From assembly GCA_002373855.1 (NCBI GenBank), contig DFKO01000125.1, positions 1 through 8,629 of the forward strand: a stretch of 8,629 nucleotides of DNA, given 5' to 3'. The stretch comes from Lachnospiraceae bacterium UBA3643 (GTDB lineage: Bacteria > Bacillota > Clostridia > Lachnospirales > Lachnospiraceae). Positions 6,202-8,629 of this stretch are shown in pieces. The position numbers and the translations under genes were made by a program. The notes under the pieces were generated by a model. The model had not been told where the DNA came from and made no database searches. It was given only the letters and a program-made list of their open reading frames with translations. Within the stretch, counting starts at the first letter, position 1, and each line of letters starts with the position of its first letter.

Positions 6202-7284
6202 ATGAAGAGTACAGATCCGTTTACAAGAACTCCCGGTATAGCTGGGAAAGCATATATAGATAATGGAATAGCTGATGAGATTATAGAAAACTTCAAGAGC
6301 GATGTCTCCTCGAAATATGTATATAAGATTACCGGGCTTCGTGGTTCGGGCAAATCCGTTGAGTATGGAAGGATAATCCGGACTCTGAAAGAGGATAAAA
6401 ACTGGCTTGTATACCCTTTGTCTTCATCAGGAGAGGCTGTTAAGACCCTGATTTCCAAGATGAGTATGGAGGATTTTATTAGTTCAAAGACTGAAACGGT
6501 ATCTACAGGCTCTACAACATCTGTTGGAGGGAATGCAGTTGTTGTGTCGGGAAATGAAACTGTGAGCGTTACCAAAACGGTTGCCGATAATGAGCATTTT
6601 TACTCGGAGGAAGCAACGCTCACAAAGATGATAGAGACAGCCAACAAGAAGAAATACAAAGTGCTAATTGGAGTAGATGATATTTCGAAAACTCCGGAGA
6701 TGGTAAAATTGCTCTCGATGGTAGGCTCAATGATATTGGAGGGGTTACAGGTATATCTCGTCGTAACCGGTTTGTCTGAAAATATTGAAGATTTTTCATC
6801 TGAAAAGAATCTGACATTTTTCAAGAGAGCAGATGAGAGAGAAATTACAACTCTTAATAAGTACGATATGGCGTTTATGTATGAAAAACTTCTTGGTGTT
6901 GATACTGTAAAAGCAAGGGAAATCGGAGAATTAACAAACGGTTATGCATATGCATATCAGGTTATAGGCTCTCTGTATTTCAAAAAGAAGGATAAAGAAA
7001 CACTGGAGGATATTATTCCTGATTATGAGCGAATATTATTTAAAGATTCATATGATATGATTTGGAAATCCCTTACCCCCGGAGAGAAGGAACTGATACG
7101 TTGCATCTATAAATCTAAAGACGGTAGAAAAGAAACAATAGAGTCTCTGATGTCTACACCTGCTTCATATGCAGTATTCAGAAACAGGTTGATTAACAAG
7201 CATATTGTTGATGGCGACACAAGAGGCCAGCTTAAAATCAGACTTCCCAGGTTTGAGAAGTATATTGAGATTTGGGGCGATTAA
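6202..7284 (+). CDS. AAA+/ORC-STAND-like ATPase with C-terminal winged helix
   Basis: This 360-aa P-loop protein has Walker A GLRGSGKS (residues 45-52) and Walker B VLIGVDD (154-160). VYLVVTGLSENI (184-195) is a sensor-1-like strand. The stretch LTNGYAYAYQVIG (244-256) resembles the TxGYPxxLQ segment of ORC/Cdc6-like and archaeal-type ATPases. Residues ~288-355 form a winged helix (LTPGEKELIRCIY, then ASYAVFRNRLINKHIV). DPFTRTPG near the N-terminus resembles the NPFTPxFG start common in such stand-alone bacterial ATPases. Residues ~95-130 form an unusual Ser/Thr/Val/Gly-rich insert before Walker B. An in-frame ATG at 6160 would add 14 residues but lacks a ribosome site. The gene has its own promoter, with no terminator seen before it. 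It could be a DNA-binding regulatory switch or a defence sensor; the partner and target are unknown. Confidence 0.82.
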   Translation: MKSTDPFTRTPGIAGKAYIDNGIADEIIENFKSDVSSKYVYKITGLRGSGKSVEYGRIIRTLKEDKNWLVYPLSSSGEAVKTLISKMSMEDFISSKTETVSTGSTTSVGGNAVVVSGNETVSVTKTVADNEHFYSEEATLTKMIETANKKKYKVLIGVDDISKTPEMVKLLSMVGSMILEGLQVYLVVTGLSENIEDFSSEKNLTFFKRADEREITTLNKYDMAFMYEKLLGVDTVKAREIGELTNGYAYAYQVIGSLYFKKKDKETLEDIIPDYERILFKDSYDMIWKSLTPGEKELIRCIYKSKDGRKETIESLMSTPASYAVFRNRLINKHIVDGDTRGQLKIRLPRFEKYIEIWGD

Positions 7285-7322
7285 AAATTTACAGTGATTA
7301 AAAGATTCATCTGTTATTATTG

Positions 7323-7344
7323 CTATACTCCCACAGGAGTATAG
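7323..7344. promoter_or_regulatory. Perfect 9-bp inverted repeat upstream of the PspA-like gene
   Basis: CTATACTCC (7323-7331) and GGAGTATAG (7336-7344) are exact complements around CACA. No T-run follows on either strand, so it is a poor terminator. It sits about 22 bases before -10-like AT-rich sequence (TATATT 7367-7372), where an operator would lie. The pattern recalls ATAC-rich palindromes bound by CsoR/CstR-type regulators, but that resemblance is speculative. Confidence 0.6.
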
Positions 7345-7406
7345 AGTCAACAAAGCATAAATATGTTATATTAATATTTGGAAAAACAAATCTCATATTT
7401 TGTTTT

Positions 7407-7414
7407 AGAAGGGG
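7407..7414 (+). promoter_or_regulatory. Ribosome binding site deciding the PspA-like start
   Basis: AGAAGGGG ends 6 bases before the ATG at 7421 but directly touches the in-frame ATG at 7415. Normal spacing favours 7421, which removes two residues (Met-Phe) from the longer reading. Confidence 0.65.
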
Positions 7415-7420
7415 ATGTTT

Positions 7421-8209
7421 ATGGATAGTGGAAAAGGAAAAGGCGGCATAATCGCAGTCATATTGCTGATACTTGGTGCGTTAGCGTTGTTAAAAGGGCC
7501 GGAAACCGGAATCATAGCTACAATCCTGCATTTTGCCGGAATAGCCAGTCTGGTCGTGGGTATCGGGATTTTTATAATAGTTGCACTTGCGATATTTGCT
7601 GCACTTTCATCAAAAAAGAAAAATCCAAATGCACAGGATAAGGTAGAGATAGCCCAGTTTATGGAGGAAAAACGCTCAGAACTGGCAAAGTACAAGAGCA
7701 CGGTGGCAACTACCAAACTGGAAATCCGAAAACTTGATGAAAAGATTGAGGATACCGACAGAAAGATAAAGTATGCCGAGAATGACGCAAAAGCTTTTGT
7801 CGCAAAAGGCGATGATGAATCGGCAAAGAGAGAACTCATTAAGATTAAGGAACTTGAAAGTACAAAGGAGCGGTTTGTGATGATCAGAGACGGATACCAG
7901 AATGCCCTTAATGAAATGCAGAGGATAGCGGATAAACTTGAAGCAGACCTGCTTTCCTTTGAGACGAGACTTAAAAATGCAGATGCTCTCATGAGTACAA
8001 ATGATGGCAGGGATCAGATGATCAGGGAATATGAAGAAAAGGCTCAGTATGAGGCTGATTATCAGGAAGCTCTTAAAGAACTGGAGACAGGCATCAGTGC
8101 AGATCTTGTAGCAAAGTATGGGGACTCGCCTTCGGTAGAGCCGGATGTGGATACATCAGGCATAGACGAGCAGCTCCGCAGACTGAAGAATGAGCAGGGA
8201 ACAAAATAA
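7421..8209 (+). CDS. Membrane-anchored PspA/Vipp1-like coiled-coil protein
   Basis: This 262-aa protein opens with a Lys/Gly-rich stretch (GKGKGG). Two hydrophobic segments follow, about 9-25 and 31-62, and then a positive patch SSKKK (63-67). This predicts a transmembrane hairpin with both ends in the cytoplasm. Residues ~72-200 are a long charged coiled coil whose pattern resembles PspA/IM30 (Vipp1). AKGDDESAKRELIKIKELE (128-146) corresponds to the conserved turn and helix between the hairpin arms of that ESCRT-III-like family. A second helix lies at ~200-225, and the tail is acidic and probably flexible. PspA itself is peripheral and binds lipid with an amphipathic helix, so a fused membrane anchor is unusual. 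A role in envelope stress or membrane remodelling is inferred. No pspB/pspC, liaF-like or two-component genes are in view. The start is chosen by ribosome-site spacing. Confidence 0.75.
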   Translation: MDSGKGKGGIIAVILLILGALALLKGPETGIIATILHFAGIASLVVGIGIFIIVALAIFAALSSKKKNPNAQDKVEIAQFMEEKRSELAKYKSTVATTKLEIRKLDEKIEDTDRKIKYAENDAKAFVAKGDDESAKRELIKIKELESTKERFVMIRDGYQNALNEMQRIADKLEADLLSFETRLKNADALMSTNDGRDQMIREYEEKAQYEADYQEALKELETGISADLVAKYGDSPSVEPDVDTSGIDEQLRRLKNEQGTK

Positions 8210-8237
8210 CCATATCATCTTGAAAAATGTGGTTATT
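8205..8237 (+). terminator. Weak candidate terminator overlapping the PspA-like stop
   Basis: An 11-bp stem (8205-8215 with 8227-8237, one G-U pair) with an 11-base loop spans the stop codon. It is AT-rich and lacks a T-run, so termination would be poor. It also overlaps the next promoter. Confidence 0.3.
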
Positions 8238-8248
8238 ATAACTATAAT
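8220..8248 (+). promoter_or_regulatory. Strong sigma-A-like promoter of the ABC ATPase gene
   Basis: TTGAAA (8220-8225) and a perfect TATAAT (8243-8248) are separated by 17 bases. Transcription should start near 8255. A small palindrome TATAC-A-GTATA at 8253-8263 covers that start and is a possible operator. Confidence 0.75.
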
Positions 8249-8268
8249 ATAATATACAGTATACATTT

Positions 8269-8303
8269 TGCCCATCAAATTCCGTACAATTTGGGGATAG
8301 GCA
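8269..8303 (+). promoter_or_regulatory. Candidate stem-loop in the leader of the ABC ATPase gene
   Basis: Two nested helices can form: TGCC (8269-8272) with GGCA (8300-8303), and CAAATT (8276-8281) with AATTTG (8288-8293) around a CCGTAC loop, with an internal loop between them. A second small repeat GATTTT-A-AAAATC follows at 8309-8321. They lie in a ~145-nt untranslated leader, long enough for RNA-level control. I recognise no riboswitch class. Confidence 0.35.
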
Positions 8304-8389
8304 CAATGGATTTTAAAAATCTAAAATATTATACTGTTTGATAGTGAGTGTCAGAAGGCACTTTGGTATTTCAAAACTATAAATTATTC

Positions 8390-8395
8390 AGGAGG
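8390..8395 (+). promoter_or_regulatory. Ribosome binding site of the ABC ATPase
   Basis: A perfect AGGAGG stands 5 bases before the ATG at 8401. Confidence 0.85.
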
Positions 8396-8400
8396 CAGAA

Positions 8401-8629
8401 ATGGCAAGTTTATCACTTAAGAACATTTGCAAGGTTTACCCTAACGGATTCGAAGCCGTTAAGAACTTCAACCTTGAGATCGCAGACCAGGAGTTCATCA
8501 TCTTCGTTGGACCTTCAGGATGCGGTAAGTCAACAACACTTCGTATGATCGCAGGACTTGAGGATATTTCTTCAGGTGAGCTTCGTATCGGAGACAGATT
8601 AGTAAACGATGTAGAGCCTAAGGACAGAG
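8401..8629 (+). CDS. ugpC: Sugar-type ABC transporter ATP-binding protein, 5' part (UgpC/MsmK/MalK family)
   Basis: The window ends after 76 codons of this gene. The visible part begins [16 protein letters not shown] and has Walker [10 protein letters not shown] at residues 37-45, followed by [16 protein letters not shown], which is characteristic of the MalK/MsmK/UgpC group. These ATPases are usually about 370 aa with a C-terminal TOBE regulatory domain. They power uptake of oligosaccharides or glycerol-3-phosphate, and in Firmicutes one such protein often serves several carbohydrate permeases. The signature LSGGQ motif and Walker B lie beyond the window. The gene has its own promoter and leader, so it is a separate unit from the upstream genes. 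The symbol is a family-level label; the substrate is unknown. Confidence 0.9.
   Translation, partial: MASLSLKNICKVYPNGFEAVKNFNLEIADQEFIIFVGPSGCGKSTTLRMIAGLEDISSGELRIGDRLVNDVEPKDR

Noticed and set aside
7323..7344. Terminator reading of the 9-bp inverted repeat
   Set aside because: No T-run follows on either strand, so it was recorded as a regulatory inverted repeat instead.
7415..7420. Upstream ATG at 7415 for the PspA-like protein
   Set aside because: The GGGG of the ribosome site touches this ATG with no spacer; the ATG at 7421 has normal spacing.
7405..7992. Long minus-strand open frame opposite the PspA-like gene
   Set aside because: It is a Ser/Phe/Ile-rich mirror of coiled-coil codons; no start signals or family resemblance.
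4511..8209. Integrative mobile element
   Set aside because: No integrase, transposase, tRNA end, terminal inverted repeats or att-like duplication was seen around the three accessory-looking genes.
8348..8548. Short + strand open frame overlapping the ABC ATPase start
   Set aside because: It is out of frame with the clear AGGAGG-ATG of the ATPase and has no ribosome site of its own.

Overview
The window looks like chromosomal DNA from a low-to-mid GC clostridial Firmicute, most likely a member of the Lachnospiraceae (Butyrivibrio/Roseburia type). The reasons are clean AGGAGG-type ribosome sites, sigma-A-like promoters with 17-bp spacers, U-tailed stem-loop terminators, a MetRS with a fused C-terminal tRNA-binding domain, a NiaR regulator and a UgpC/MsmK-type ABC ATPase. 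The genus is an inference. Every convincing gene is on the + strand.

Left part (1-4380), housekeeping. metG (methionyl-tRNA synthetase) is followed 12 bp later by a GNAT acetyltransferase, and a long bidirectional-looking hairpin terminator closes this unit. Tandem overlapping promoters then drive niaR (niacin-responsive NAD-biosynthesis repressor). Sixteen bp downstream lies a polytopic EIIC-like/PfoR-type membrane protein, and a textbook terminator with a GAGA loop ends the pair. The pairing suggests that NiaR controls a transporter-like protein whose substrate is unknown.

Middle part (4380-8210), accessory-looking. Three poorly characterised genes each have their own upstream region. (1) A 491-aa protein joins an N-terminal PD-(D/E)XK-like nuclease domain to a DUF2075/Schlafen-group-3-like SF1 helicase; its promoter region carries three tandem ~12-bp repeats. 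(2) A ~360-aa AAA+/ORC-STAND-like ATPase has a C-terminal winged helix and a Ser/Thr/Val/Gly-rich insert between Walker A and Walker B. It is preceded by a strong promoter and a leader full of helically phased RATAAA repeats. (3) A 262-aa protein has an N-terminal transmembrane hairpin fused to a PspA/Vipp1 (ESCRT-III-like) coiled coil, with a perfect 9-bp inverted repeat upstream. Nuclease-helicase, P-loop switch-like ATPase and membrane-stress effector would make a plausible defence or stress module. That is inference from gene content and adjacency; the separate promoters argue that it is not one operon.

Right edge (8210-8629). A strong promoter overlaps the end of the PspA-like gene. A ~145-nt leader with a candidate stem-loop leads into the start of a sugar-type ABC transporter ATPase, which is cut by the window end. 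No rRNA, tRNA, CRISPR array, insertion sequence or integrase was seen, and no gene-free stretch exceeds 300 bases.
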